Origin: Ruminococcaceae bacterium UBA4306
GTDB lineage: Bacteria; Bacillota; Clostridia; Oscillospirales; Acutalibacteraceae
Assembly (NCBI GenBank): GCA_002394725.1
Contig: DGUQ01000157.1
Span: 1-11,428 of the forward strand
DNA length: 11,428 nucleotides
Reading direction: 5' to 3'
Part shown: in pieces, positions 1 through 7,323 of the stretch
Position numbering within the stretch: the first letter of the stretch is position 1
Layout of the letters: each line of letters begins with the position of its first letter
The notes under the pieces: generated by a model
What the model saw: the letters and a program-made list of their open reading frames with translations, nothing else
Databases searched by the model: none
What the model was told of the DNA's origin: nothing
Program-made: the position numbers and the translations under genes

Positions 1-1
1 G

Positions 2-592
2 ATGAAGGCGCTCTATGACAAATGGGTTGAGATCAATCGGGAGAAGCTGAGCCTGTATTATGATCCGAAAGAAGAAGCGCCTGTACCGATCGAGAGGAAC
101 ATAGAGTTTCGGTCACTGAAAAACATGATTATCAAGACAGCGCTGAGCATGGATTTCAGTCAGGAGAACAACTTGAATGCCGTGCGGTTTGGTTTTCTTA
201 TCTCGAGTTTGGCGAGGACGATCGCGCAAAGCGCTCAGAAAAAGCTAAGCGATCTGAATGCGAAAATGCCCCTTGCCGACAGCAAGGAGCGTGAAAAGAT
301 CAGAGAGAAAAAGCTCGCTCACGGACAAAAAGATGGAGCGGATCAGACATTGGATAACGACGATGAAACCTATGACAGCCAAGCAGTGGAAGGAATCCTC
401 TCCATGCTGGACTACCTGCTTTCGCTCGATGAACAGACGGAAGAAGAGGAGTCCACGACAACGAACATCGATAACTTAAATATCGATCAATCCTACGCTC
501 GATATGAAGCCGAGAATATGAATGACGAAGATTTGGATGAGGATTATGACGAAGATGAAGAGGAAGGTCAAGGCTGGGGTCAGTCGATGTAA
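2..592 (+). CDS. Hypothetical protein with acidic C-terminal tail (probably 5'-truncated)
   Basis: I do not recognise this protein. The frame is open from the first bases, and no ribosome binding site can be seen before the ATG at 2, so the 196 residues may be only the C-terminal part of a longer protein. Residues 1-80 are mixed and look folded. Residues 80-110 are lysine- and glutamate-rich and probably helical. The tail from about residue 145 is very acidic, with runs of Glu and Asp ending in a Gly/Trp-rich stretch. The setting, next to recombinases, would suit an accessory protein of a mobile element, such as a mobilisation or replication partner, but no motif in the sequence shows this. 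It is transcribed toward the convergent dockerin gene, which ends 67 bases away. Confidence 0.5.
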   Translation: MKALYDKWVEINREKLSLYYDPKEEAPVPIERNIEFRSLKNMIIKTALSMDFSQENNLNAVRFGFLISSLARTIAQSAQKKLSDLNAKMPLADSKEREKIREKKLAHGQKDGADQTLDNDDETYDSQAVEGILSMLDYLLSLDEQTEEEESTTTNIDNLNIDQSYARYEAENMNDEDLDEDYDEDEEEGQGWGQSM

Positions 593-620
593 CGCTGTCC
601 GGATTAAGTGGGTGTAAATA

Positions 621-643
621 GAAAAGCCGTCCCGAAGGACGGC
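621..643 (-). terminator. Intrinsic terminator of the dockerin gene
   Basis: A perfect 7-bp stem (GCCGTCC/GGACGGC, 626-643) encloses a four-base loop that reads TTCG on the minus strand, a very stable tetraloop. On the minus strand it is followed by TTTTC. It lies 17 bases past the stop codon of the minus-strand dockerin gene. The plus side lacks a good T-tract, so it mainly serves the minus strand. Confidence 0.8.
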
Positions 644-659
644 AAATCTTATAGACATA

Positions 660-1778
660 TTAGAATGTATATTCCTTGTATTCCTTGATAATACACAACT
701 CGCCCTGCACATCATAACGTATGGTGCAGTCGTCATACTCAACCAGGCAAGCGCAGTGACCGCCCGGTACGGCTGTATTGGCATAGAGATTATATGTAAT
801 GATATGACGGTTGCAGTGCTGGGGTGCTTCACCGCCGGGGTACAGAAGCATTGATTCAAGCCCCAGATCTCGGGCAGCGAAGGCGGTTAGAACCGCTCCC
901 TCAACGCACATGATTTGATCATATGTATAGCGATCCCGAATGTATTCGGCAAAGGCCTTCATCTTTTCTCTGTTAGTCATGGACGAAGTCCAGCAGGCTT
1001 TCTCTGCCGAGCGAACAACGTTCAACGTCTTTTCAATATCATCGGGGGTGTGGTTAACATCGACCTTGACATTCACTCGGCGAATCAGTTCGCCCTTGTA
1101 GAACAGCTCGATCGGGAAGTTTCCGTGCGCTTCTCCGATACAGCTGATAGTTGTCTGGAAAGGAAAGTACAGTCCGCTTCTGTAGTGAGCGTAAACATAT
1201 GCGAGAGGATTATCCTCACTGTCGGTCACCTCGCAGTCATAACCATGGAGAATACCTTTCTCCTTTTCGATCAGATAACTCTCCTTAAAACGGCTGTCGG
1301 TGTAGTCGATTACGTTTCGGTAGTGACCGTTATTGACCACTGTCGTGATATCGTGCGGATCGATCTCGCTCTTTGGCAAGAGCATTAGAGTAACGCTTTT
1401 ATCTGTAAGCGTGATCTCTGACGGAACCTTCTTCAAATCGAAGGTGACGCCCTCTACCGTAACATACCGATCGGTCGGTGACGGTTCATAGACGGGCTTC
1501 GAAATCGGATAGCTGTCTGATACATTCACCATCCATCGTTGCAGGTGTGAAGCATCCATCACGGTCACGGCATGGTCGCCGTCGATATCCGCGACAGAAG
1601 AAGTAACATCGACAGGCGTTTTGATCCCGACCGTGTACCGCTGAATGACCGTCGCGTCGGTGATGCTGATCTCACCGTCACCGTCGACATCGCCGAGCAT
1701 TCTGCTCTCGGCATGAACGGAAACGGACATCATCATCGCCATACAGAGTGATAAAGATAAAACAGGTTTTATTTTCAT
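660..1778 (-). CDS. Secreted dockerin type I / transglutaminase-like protein
   Basis: This is a 372-residue exported protein. Residues 1-23 form a signal peptide: Lys-rich start, hydrophobic core, cleavage near the Ala in VHA-ES. Residues 28-51 and 62-85 are two Ca-binding dockerin repeats (DVDGDGEISITDA and DIDGDHAVTVMDA), so the protein could dock to a cohesin on a cellulosome-like scaffold. After a linker and a beta-rich middle, residues about 265-360 form a transglutaminase-like fold with a plausible Cys-His-Asp triad: Cys291 (MCVEGA), His341 (GGHCACLVEYDD) and Asp356 (RYDVQG). The family includes peptidases and cross-linking enzymes; the substrate here is unknown. The start is supported by AAGGAGG at 1787-1793, 8 bases upstream, and by the signal peptide that follows. 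The gene has its own promoter and terminator. The dockerin sits at the N terminus, whereas it is more often found at the C terminus. Confidence 0.88.
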   Translation of the reverse strand: MKIKPVLSLSLCMAMMMSVSVHAESRMLGDVDGDGEISITDATVIQRYTVGIKTPVDVTSSVADIDGDHAVTVMDASHLQRWMVNVSDSYPISKPVYEPSPTDRYVTVEGVTFDLKKVPSEITLTDKSVTLMLLPKSEIDPHDITTVVNNGHYRNVIDYTDSRFKESYLIEKEKGILHGYDCEVTDSEDNPLAYVYAHYRSGLYFPFQTTISCIGEAHGNFPIELFYKGELIRRVNVKVDVNHTPDDIEKTLNVVRSAEKACWTSSMTNREKMKAFAEYIRDRYTYDQIMCVEGAVLTAFAARDLGLESMLLYPGGEAPQHCNRHIITYNLYANTAVPGGHCACLVEYDDCTIRYDVQGELCIIKEYKEYTF

Positions 1779-1806
1779 AACAGTAACCTCCTTTTCGGTT
1801 TGGTGT

Positions 1807-1835
1807 ATTTTAGCTTAGGTTCGGAGGTTTTACAA
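1807..1835 (-). promoter_or_regulatory. Promoter of the dockerin gene
   Basis: On the minus strand, TTGTAA (1835-1830) and TAAAAT (1812-1807) are separated by 17 bases, about 30 bases upstream of the start codon. The downstream part of the spacer runs CGAACCTAAGCTA into the -10 box. Almost the same string occurs at the same place in the promoter of the metallophosphoesterase gene at 7202-7230, so a shared regulator is possible. Confidence 0.65.
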
Positions 1836-1994
1836 GTAGAAAGATATAGACAGAATATATGCAAGTTAGACAATGAATTTTGCAGGCTTCATAATACGGA
1901 TAACTGATTCTGCGGAGTTTTTCCACTCTTTCAGCCGTGTCAAAAAATGAGCACCAAAACAAAGAAAACGAGGGGTGGGAAAGTCTTTTGTAAC

Positions 1995-2023
1995 TGGATA
2001 TTTCGAATGAAGCGTGGTATTGT
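1995..2023 (+). promoter_or_regulatory. Probable promoter of recombinase 1
   Basis: TGGATA (1995-2000), a 17-base spacer and TATTGT (2018-2023) preceded by TGG, which gives an extended -10. The string GTGGTATTGT followed by T-rich sequence recurs before recombinase 2 at 3322-3331. The rest of the gene-free stretch 1836-1994 is AT-rich and shows nothing else I can name. Confidence 0.5.
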
Positions 2024-2050
2024 GTTTACTTGCAAAAAGGAGGTTAGCTT

Positions 2051-3280
2051 ATGGAACGAAAACTGCTGACAAACGGAACAACAAGCAAGAATAAGAACGG
2101 AAGATGGAACGGTTCTGTCTGGTATATGGACGTGCATGGTGAGAGAAAACGCAAATCCTTCTCTGCCGATACCCAAAAGGAAGTCAAAGAGAGGATCAAA
2201 AGCTATATTGAGCATTTCTATGATAAGCCCGAGATCGTTGCAGACAACGCAAGCACCAAGTCTTTACAGGAATCAATGCAGAACTGGCTGGAAGTGTTCA
2301 AGTATCCGTCGCTCCAGAGAACGACCTATGACAGATATGAGGTTACCGCTAAATACCAGATATACCCTTACCTTGGAAAGAAGATCGTCAGAAGTATCTC
2401 AGGTGCGGATATCAAGAAGGTGCTCAACAACATCATGATGAGCGGTAAGTCATACTCGACCTGCAAGAAGGCGTATCTCCTGCTCAGCGAGTTCTACCGT
2501 TATCTCGAACGTGAGGACTTGATAGAAAAGAATCCGATGCGGAATGTCGAGATGATCAAAAAAGCCAACTACCTCTCAGCCCAAGGCGTCGAAAGCAAGC
2601 CACAGAATGAGCTTGTAACGGTCTTTTCACCCGAAGAAATAGAACTGCTCAAAGCAGAAGCGTTCAAGCGTTTCGGCAACGGTAAGCCATTGTACAAGCA
2701 ATCTGCCGTCTACTTCCTCATGCTGAACACAGGATTGCGTAGAGGCGAAGTATGCGGACTGCTCAACAGCGACATCGACTTAGAGCACAGAGTTCTCCAT
2801 GTACGCAGAGCTGTGAAAGAGTATTACCGCAGGGATGGAATGGACAGAGCCAAAGGACAGGAAACAAAGGTCGGACCTCCGAAAAGCGCTACCAGCGTGA
2901 GAGATGTTCCTCTCAACGACACAGCGATCGAGATGATCAACAGACTGAGAGAGGAAGTGTACCTCGGCGAGGACAGCCCTCTCATACCGAATGAGAAGGG
3001 CGACTTCATCAAGCCGATCAATCTGCTCCGTCGATTCTACCGACTGCAGACAGCGGCAGGCATCCCTGAGGAAGAATTGAAAGGATTACATGCTCTTAGA
3101 CATACCTTTGCCACCACGCTGATCAACGGTATCAAACAATCCGACGGAACGATCAAGAGCCTGACCGTGAAGCAGGTAGCCGATCTCCTCGGACACACCA
3201 CGACAGAGATCACAGAGCTGTATTACGTCAAGAAAGACAACACGAAACTGGAAGGGCTGACAGACGCCTTCAACCTATAA
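2051..3280 (+). CDS. Tyrosine recombinase/integrase 1, with arm-binding-like N-terminal domain
   Basis: This 409-residue site-specific recombinase cuts and rejoins DNA through a covalent phosphotyrosine link. Residues 1-60 resemble the AP2-like arm-type DNA-binding domain of Tn916/lambda-type integrases (GRWNGSVWYMDVHGERKRKSF). Residues about 72-165 form the SAM-like core-binding domain. Residues about 190-409 form the catalytic domain: Arg230 (TGLRRGE), His347 and Arg350 (LHALRHTF), His382 (LGHTTTEITE) and Tyr391 as nucleophile by its spacing from His382, with Tyr392 next to it. All catalytic residues are present, so it should be active. AAGGAGG at 2037-2043, 7 bases upstream, fixes the start. 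Length fits full Tn916-type integrases. It is the first of three paralogs on the same strand and the only one with the N-terminal domain, so it is the best candidate for the element integrase. Confidence 0.93.
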   Translation: MERKLLTNGTTSKNKNGRWNGSVWYMDVHGERKRKSFSADTQKEVKERIKSYIEHFYDKPEIVADNASTKSLQESMQNWLEVFKYPSLQRTTYDRYEVTAKYQIYPYLGKKIVRSISGADIKKVLNNIMMSGKSYSTCKKAYLLLSEFYRYLEREDLIEKNPMRNVEMIKKANYLSAQGVESKPQNELVTVFSPEEIELLKAEAFKRFGNGKPLYKQSAVYFLMLNTGLRRGEVCGLLNSDIDLEHRVLHVRRAVKEYYRRDGMDRAKGQETKVGPPKSATSVRDVPLNDTAIEMINRLREEVYLGEDSPLIPNEKGDFIKPINLLRRFYRLQTAAGIPEEELKGLHALRHTFATTLINGIKQSDGTIKSLTVKQVADLLGHTTTEITELYYVKKDNTKLEGLTDAFNL

Positions 3281-3302
3281 TTAAGATTCTTGCAAAAAAG
3301 GA

Positions 3303-3331
3303 TAGACTTATCGGAATTCTTGTGGTATTGT
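3303..3331 (+). promoter_or_regulatory. Probable promoter of recombinases 2 and 3
   Basis: TAGACT (3303-3308), a 17-base spacer and TATTGT (3326-3331) with an upstream TGG lie in the 87-base gap between recombinases 1 and 2. The motif CTTGCAAAAA just before it (3289 onward) also precedes recombinase 1, and a related CTTCAAAAAGG string lies after the broken recombinase near 9049. The segment seems to have been duplicated with the genes. Confidence 0.45.
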
Positions 3332-3367
3332 CTTGTACTACCGACAGGAAGAAGGTGAGTCGACCGT

Positions 3368-4399
3368 ATGAAAGAGGATAAGCGGAAACTCAAAGATAGC
3401 ATGCAGGAATGGCTGGAGGTGTTCAAGTATCCTGCGCTGCAGAGGACTTCCTACGACAGGTTGGAGATAACGGCGGTCTCTCAGATCTATCCGAAGCTCG
3501 GCAACATACCGATCGGCAAAATCTCTATCGAGGATATCCAGAACACCCTCAACGATGTGATGGTCAGCGGACTGTCCTACTCGACGGCAAGAAAGACCTA
3601 TCTGCTCCTTTCTGAGTTCTTCCGCTATCTGGAGCAGAACGAGATCATCGAATTCAATCCCGTGAACTGTGTGGAGATGATGAAGAAAGCGCATTACATG
3701 GACGCCCAAGGAAAGGAATACAAACCGTCGAATGAAGCGGTAACGGTCTTTACCGCCGAGGAAATCGAACGGCTCAGAAAGGAAGCCTTCTACATCTACA
3801 AGAACGGTAAACAAAAGCATACACAGCCCGGCGCGTACTTCCTAATGCTGAATACGGGATTGCGCCGGGGTGAGTTGTGCGGACTCTTGAACAGCGATAT
3901 CGACATGAATGATAAGATCCTGCACGTCAGAAGGTCGGTCAAGGAATTCAGCAGAAGAAAAGGAATGAAGAAACTGAGCGGTCAGGAGATCTGCGTCGGC
4001 TTGCCGAAAACATCGACAAGCGTCAGAGATATACCGCTGAACAATACAGCATTAGATATGATCAACAGGCTTAGGAAAGAACGCTGGTTCGGGACGGACA
4101 GTCCATTGGTTCCCGATGAGAACGGCGGCTTTACTAAGCCTATCTATTTGTTCAGACGGTTTCAACGATTGCAAAAATCAGCGGGCTTTACCGATATACG
4201 CGGTCTTCACGCGCTTCGGCATACCTTCGCCACAACGCTGATCAACGGAGTGGTAAAGCCAGACGGCAGCATATACAGTCTTAACGTCAAGGAAGTGGCG
4301 AATCTGCTCGGACACACCACCAGCGAGATCACGGAGCTGTATTATGTCAAGAGAGATGATACCCGACTGAGAGGTCTGACGGATAAATTCAATCTGTGA
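3368..4399 (+). CDS. Tyrosine recombinase 2, without arm-binding domain
   Basis: This 343-residue paralog of the preceding recombinase matches it almost from its first residues (KDSMQEWLEVFKYPALQRT against QESMQNWLEVFKYPSLQRT). It starts directly with the core-binding domain and has no AP2-like arm domain. The catalytic set is complete: Arg166 (TGLRRGE), His281 and Arg284 (LHALRHTF), His316 (LGHTTSEITE), Tyr325 with Tyr326 beside it. It ends in GLTDKFNL, like its neighbour (GLTDAFNL). An AAGGTG-type ribosome binding site near 3353 lies about 10 bases before the ATG. It follows recombinase 1 by 87 bases that contain a likely promoter, and precedes recombinase 3 by only 24 bases. It may act together with the others, control excision, or work on different sites; the sequence does not say which. 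Confidence 0.92.
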   Translation: MKEDKRKLKDSMQEWLEVFKYPALQRTSYDRLEITAVSQIYPKLGNIPIGKISIEDIQNTLNDVMVSGLSYSTARKTYLLLSEFFRYLEQNEIIEFNPVNCVEMMKKAHYMDAQGKEYKPSNEAVTVFTAEEIERLRKEAFYIYKNGKQKHTQPGAYFLMLNTGLRRGELCGLLNSDIDMNDKILHVRRSVKEFSRRKGMKKLSGQEICVGLPKTSTSVRDIPLNNTALDMINRLRKERWFGTDSPLVPDENGGFTKPIYLFRRFQRLQKSAGFTDIRGLHALRHTFATTLINGVVKPDGSIYSLNVKEVANLLGHTTSEITELYYVKRDDTRLRGLTDKFNL

Positions 4400-4423
4400 T
4401 GGAAACGGAGTGAAGCATCGGCG

Positions 4424-5473
4424 ATGAAGGATAAGGCGGACAGATCAATAGCGGATATACCCTTGCAGGAAGCGCTCACTGAATGGCTCAAGGTGTTCAA
4501 ATATCCAACGATTCAGCGCAGCACCTATGACAGCTATGAAGCGAACGCGAGGAATTATATCTTTCCTCATATGGGAAAGATAAAGGTGAAAGGTATCACG
4601 CCGATCATAATCAAACGCCTGTTCAATACGATGATGGAAAGAGGGATGGCTTACTCCACTACACAGAAAACACGACTGATACTGAACGAATTCTTCAAGT
4701 ATCTGGAAAGATCAAACCGAATCGAGCATAACCCGATGAAGCCGGTGCCGCCAATCAAACGCACAGCGTATGAAAGTGCCCAGGGAAAGGAATACAAGGC
4801 GCAGACGGATCGGATCACCGTATTCACGGCTGATGAAATCGCGCTGATGCGGAATGCGTATTACGAGCATAAAGGAGATAACAGCAAAGTATTCAAACAA
4901 TCGGCGGTGTACTTCTTGATCCTCAACACAGGTTTGCGCCGAGGTGAAGCCTGCGGAATCCTAAACAGAGATATTGATATAAAAAATCGGATCCTCCATG
5001 TGAGAAGATCCGTGAAGTATTTCAGAAAGAGGAAGGACGCCGATATCGTGAGCGGTATGGAACTGACGGCGGGTATCCCGAAAACGAAGAGCAGCATCAG
5101 GGACGTACCGCTCAACTATGTCGCACTGGAAATGATCAAGGAACTGAGAAACGAGCGATACTTTGGCGTTAACTCTCCCCTATTGTGTAAGAGTGACGGG
5201 AGCTTCACCAATCCCAATGAATTAGGGAGCAGATTCAAGGATTTCCAGATCGCGTGCGGTATCAGTGAACCCAAGACCTTGCACGCGCTCCGACATACCT
5301 TTGCCACAAACCTGATCAACGGCGTAGCACAGCAGGACGGACACATCGAACGTCTGACAGTAAAACAGGTCGCCGATATCCTCGGTCATACGACGACAGA
5401 GATCACGGAGCGGTATTATGTCAAGAGGGATAACAGCCGACTGAAAGGCTTGACGAATCAATTTGAGCTGTGA
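4424..5473 (+). CDS. Tyrosine recombinase 3, without arm-binding domain
   Basis: This is the third paralog, 349 residues, also beginning at the core-binding domain (QEALTEWLKVFKYPTIQRSTYD). By eye it differs more from the other two than they do from each other. The catalytic residues are all present: Arg172 (TGLRRGE), His287 and Arg290 (LHALRHTF), His322 (LGHTTTEITE), Tyr331. The ATG lies 24 bases after the stop of recombinase 2. The best ribosome binding site, CGGAG at 4406-4410, is 13 bases away, which is rather far, so translation may be coupled to the upstream gene. The two genes probably share one transcript. It is convergent with the PARG-like gene, with a large hairpin between them. 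Confidence 0.92.
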   Translation: MKDKADRSIADIPLQEALTEWLKVFKYPTIQRSTYDSYEANARNYIFPHMGKIKVKGITPIIIKRLFNTMMERGMAYSTTQKTRLILNEFFKYLERSNRIEHNPMKPVPPIKRTAYESAQGKEYKAQTDRITVFTADEIALMRNAYYEHKGDNSKVFKQSAVYFLILNTGLRRGEACGILNRDIDIKNRILHVRRSVKYFRKRKDADIVSGMELTAGIPKTKSSIRDVPLNYVALEMIKELRNERYFGVNSPLLCKSDGSFTNPNELGSRFKDFQIACGISEPKTLHALRHTFATNLINGVAQQDGHIERLTVKQVADILGHTTTEITERYYVKRDNSRLKGLTNQFEL

Positions 5474-5553
5474 TGCAAAGTTATCTTTCAAGAAGCTTAG
5501 TATAAGAAAAGATGGTACTTGAGAAAAATCAACCGTATAATCTACAGACGAGA

Positions 5554-5579
5554 ACTGCCCGACACGGAAGTCGGGCAGT
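5554..5579. terminator. 10-bp hairpin between convergent genes, possible bidirectional terminator
   Basis: A perfect 10-bp stem (ACTGCCCGAC/GTCGGGCAGT) with a six-base loop sits between the stop of recombinase 3 (5473) and the stop of the PARG-like gene (5595). Neither side has a strong T-tract. Position and stability argue for a terminator; a protein-binding palindrome is the alternative. I see nothing else in 5474-5553. Confidence 0.55.
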
Positions 5580-5594
5580 AATCATTTGAAATAG

Positions 5595-6446
5595 CTATCC
5601 TTCGAAACATGCATTATAAAACGCCTGATAGTTTTCCGTTTCATAAGGTCTGCAGTAAACAGCAAATTCAACTATCTCAAAGTAGGAATTATAATCCTTC
5701 AAAGCATCAAAGTAAGCGCGTGCGACTACCGCAGGATTATTTGCAAACGCTCCACATCCAAAAGCTCCTAAGACAAGGATATCAACTTTATTTGCCGCAG
5801 CAACAGACATGATATGTTTTGCTCTTTGCAGATGGATCCTATACAATTCTTCATCTGTAACAGAGACAGCGTTTCCTGATTCAACATTATAACGATTTCG
5901 GACGTCTTTTCTGAGATTGGGTGCTGCACAGCTGATCACATCAACTTTGAACCATTCTTCAGGCGGCATTAGCTCCGGAAAAGCCGTAGGAGTTTTGAAT
6001 ATGATGATATCAGGTGAGTAAATACAAGCGTCATTGTGTAAAGCATTACGTTCAGCGCGATTTTTGCTGTAGTATTGATCCCACATTCGGACTTGATTTA
6101 AAGCTGGATATAAGGTTGAACAACGACATAACGCTTCCTCTTGGGCACTGCTTCCGTTTTTGACTCCTCCTCCCGGATTAACAGCTGACGCAAAATTCAA
6201 AACGGCTATTCGCTTTTCGGGATACGCAGTGCGCAGCTTCTGCGCTGCCTCAAAGGTTGAATGGCGTGTAACAGTGATTTTACCGGAGGATTCCGGACGT
6301 AACTCTATATTAGGATAATCATCGGGCTGATAGCACTTGGTTCGAGATGAACTATCCTGAGCCTTCTGATGTAAATATGTATTGCGCATAATTACATCCA
6401 TCGTATTCTCAAAAATACTTCTCAATCGTTCTCTTTTGGATTCCAT
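5595..6446 (-). CDS. TIGR02452-like bacterial PARG / macrodomain protein
   Basis: This 283-residue protein resembles the TIGR02452 family, the bacterial-type poly(ADP-ribose) glycohydrolases. Those enzymes use a macrodomain to bind ADP-ribose and cleave the ribose-ribose or ribose-protein link. The family signature is clear: NPGGGVKNGSSAQEEALCR at residues 90-108 holds the Gly triplet (92-94) and the catalytic QEE (102-104). GAFGCGAFANNP (227-238) matches the second phosphate-binding loop. A helical N-terminal part of about 55 residues comes first, as is usual for the family. The start is supported by AAGGAG at 6455-6460, 8 bases upstream. It is the second gene of an operon, 39 bases after the metallophosphoesterase. 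Likely roles are reversing ADP-ribosylation or recycling free ADP-ribose, possibly in phage or toxin defence. The family call is firm, the role is inferred. Confidence 0.88.
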   Translation of the reverse strand: MESKRERLRSIFENTMDVIMRNTYLHQKAQDSSSRTKCYQPDDYPNIELRPESSGKITVTRHSTFEAAQKLRTAYPEKRIAVLNFASAVNPGGGVKNGSSAQEEALCRCSTLYPALNQVRMWDQYYSKNRAERNALHNDACIYSPDIIIFKTPTAFPELMPPEEWFKVDVISCAAPNLRKDVRNRYNVESGNAVSVTDEELYRIHLQRAKHIMSVAAANKVDILVLGAFGCGAFANNPAVVARAYFDALKDYNSYFEIVEFAVYCRPYETENYQAFYNACFEG

Positions 6447-6485
6447 TAATAGTTCTCCTTAATGATGCACTGGATTTTTAATGTT

Positions 6486-7175
6486 TCAAGACTCAAACCT
6501 ATCCATGAGGAAGGTGAGTCTGTCGATTTTCTTGTCGATATGCCAATGACCGCATTTCCATTCCTTATAATCCAGCCGGTCTTCTATCGTATCTAACCAC
6601 TCTTCGGTTGAAGTGTCGACAGTTGACTGATCCAGACCCGAGAGAAAGGCTTCAACCGGTCTGTACTTATAGGGACAGGTATGCGAAAGGACTTGATCGA
6701 TTTTCCAGCCTTCTTTATCCAGAACGGCTTCGACCTTTGCTTTGATCTCATCCGACGGCTGTTCATCGGGAAACCAATTGATACCACGATATATACGATA
6801 ATACTTATCGACTGAATAAGCGCCTCCGATCACGATCGTTCGCTTTCCGTCAAGATCATATATCTCTCCGTCTACCGCAAACAGCAGGTTCGGAAATGCC
6901 TTTTCATAGTATACCAAGCCTCCGTTCCATTCTTTAGTCGTATAAGAAGGAATCGTCGAGGGACGCATCTCGTGATTGCCGTGAATGCAAAATACAGTCG
7001 GTCTCATTCTGCCGATGATCTTCTTTTTACGCAGATCACCGTATTCGTTGCCATAGTAATTATAGCCTGCATCACCGAGAATGACGATCGTATCACTCTC
7101 CGTAAGACTGAGTTTTTCGGTAATGGTCAGGATCTTCTCGGTATAGCCATGCGTATCACCTGTATAGATAACCAT
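6486..7175 (-). CDS. Calcineurin-like metallophosphoesterase
   Basis: This 229-residue enzyme has a two-metal phosphoesterase core. Motifs in order: GDTHG (residues 6-10), GDAGYN (34-39), GNHE (66-69), His165 in SHTCPY, and GHWH (209-212). Together these supply all the metal ligands expected of the family. Substrates in the family range from nucleic acid ends to nucleotides and phosphoproteins; which applies here is unknown. The open frame extends 12 codons further upstream to 7211. I chose the ATG at 7175 because AAGGAGG at 7184-7190 lies 8 bases before it and because the fold begins right there (MVIYTGDTHG). It is the first gene of an operon with the PARG-like gene, and has its own promoter at 7202-7230. 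The pairing suggests work on an ADP-ribose-derived phosphoester, which is inference. Confidence 0.88.
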   Translation of the reverse strand: MVIYTGDTHGYTEKILTITEKLSLTESDTIVILGDAGYNYYGNEYGDLRKKKIIGRMRPTVFCIHGNHEMRPSTIPSYTTKEWNGGLVYYEKAFPNLLFAVDGEIYDLDGKRTIVIGGAYSVDKYYRIYRGINWFPDEQPSDEIKAKVEAVLDKEGWKIDQVLSHTCPYKYRPVEAFLSGLDQSTVDTSTEEWLDTIEDRLDYKEWKCGHWHIDKKIDRLTFLMDRFES

Positions 7176-7201
7176 TTCATCTACCTCCTTGATTGAAAGA
7201 A

Positions 7202-7230
7202 ATCGTAGCATAGGTTCGAGGTGTTGTCAA
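7202..7230 (-). promoter_or_regulatory. Promoter of the metallophosphoesterase-PARG operon
   Basis: On the minus strand, TTGACA (7230-7225, consensus) and TACGAT (7207-7202) are 17 bases apart, about 27 bases before the start codon. The spacer ends in CGAACCTATGCTA, shared with the dockerin promoter. A plus-strand candidate promoter (TTGTCA 7224-7229, 18 bases, TATAAT 7248-7253) overlaps the same -35 position. Confidence 0.7.
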
Positions 7231-7266
7231 CAAAGATGACAGCTTTGTATAATGTGTTATTTGCGG

Positions 7267-7295
7267 TTGACATAGAGCGATACCATTGATATTAT
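7267..7295 (+). promoter_or_regulatory. Near-consensus promoter of the repeat RNA
   Basis: TTGACA (7267-7272), exactly 17 bases, then TATTAT (7290-7295). The predicted start, near 7302, is about 20 bases before the first of three tandem repeats. No protein gene follows for over 350 bases, so the promoter appears to drive a noncoding RNA. Confidence 0.75.
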
Positions 7296-7323
7296 ATTGA
7301 TGATAACGCGATTGCTCGTTTTC

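Noticed and set aside
915..1388. 157-residue plus-strand open frame
   Set aside because: It lies wholly inside the dockerin/transglutaminase gene on the opposite strand, with no family resemblance.
1947..2068. Short ATG frame of about 40 codons overlapping the start of recombinase 1
   Set aside because: No ribosome binding site, out of frame with the recombinase, and it spans the recombinase promoter.
2051..5473. RIT (recombinase-in-trio) element
   Set aside because: The three genes are close paralogs with gaps of 87 and 24 bases, not the three distinct subfamilies with overlapping ends, and I found no flanking inverted repeats.
7212..7221. GGTTCGAG, the usual T-loop string of a tRNA, as a possible missing 3' half of tRNA-Trp
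   Set aside because: No matching T-stem, acceptor strand or CCCCT end surrounds it; the bases are part of the metallophosphoesterase promoter spacer.
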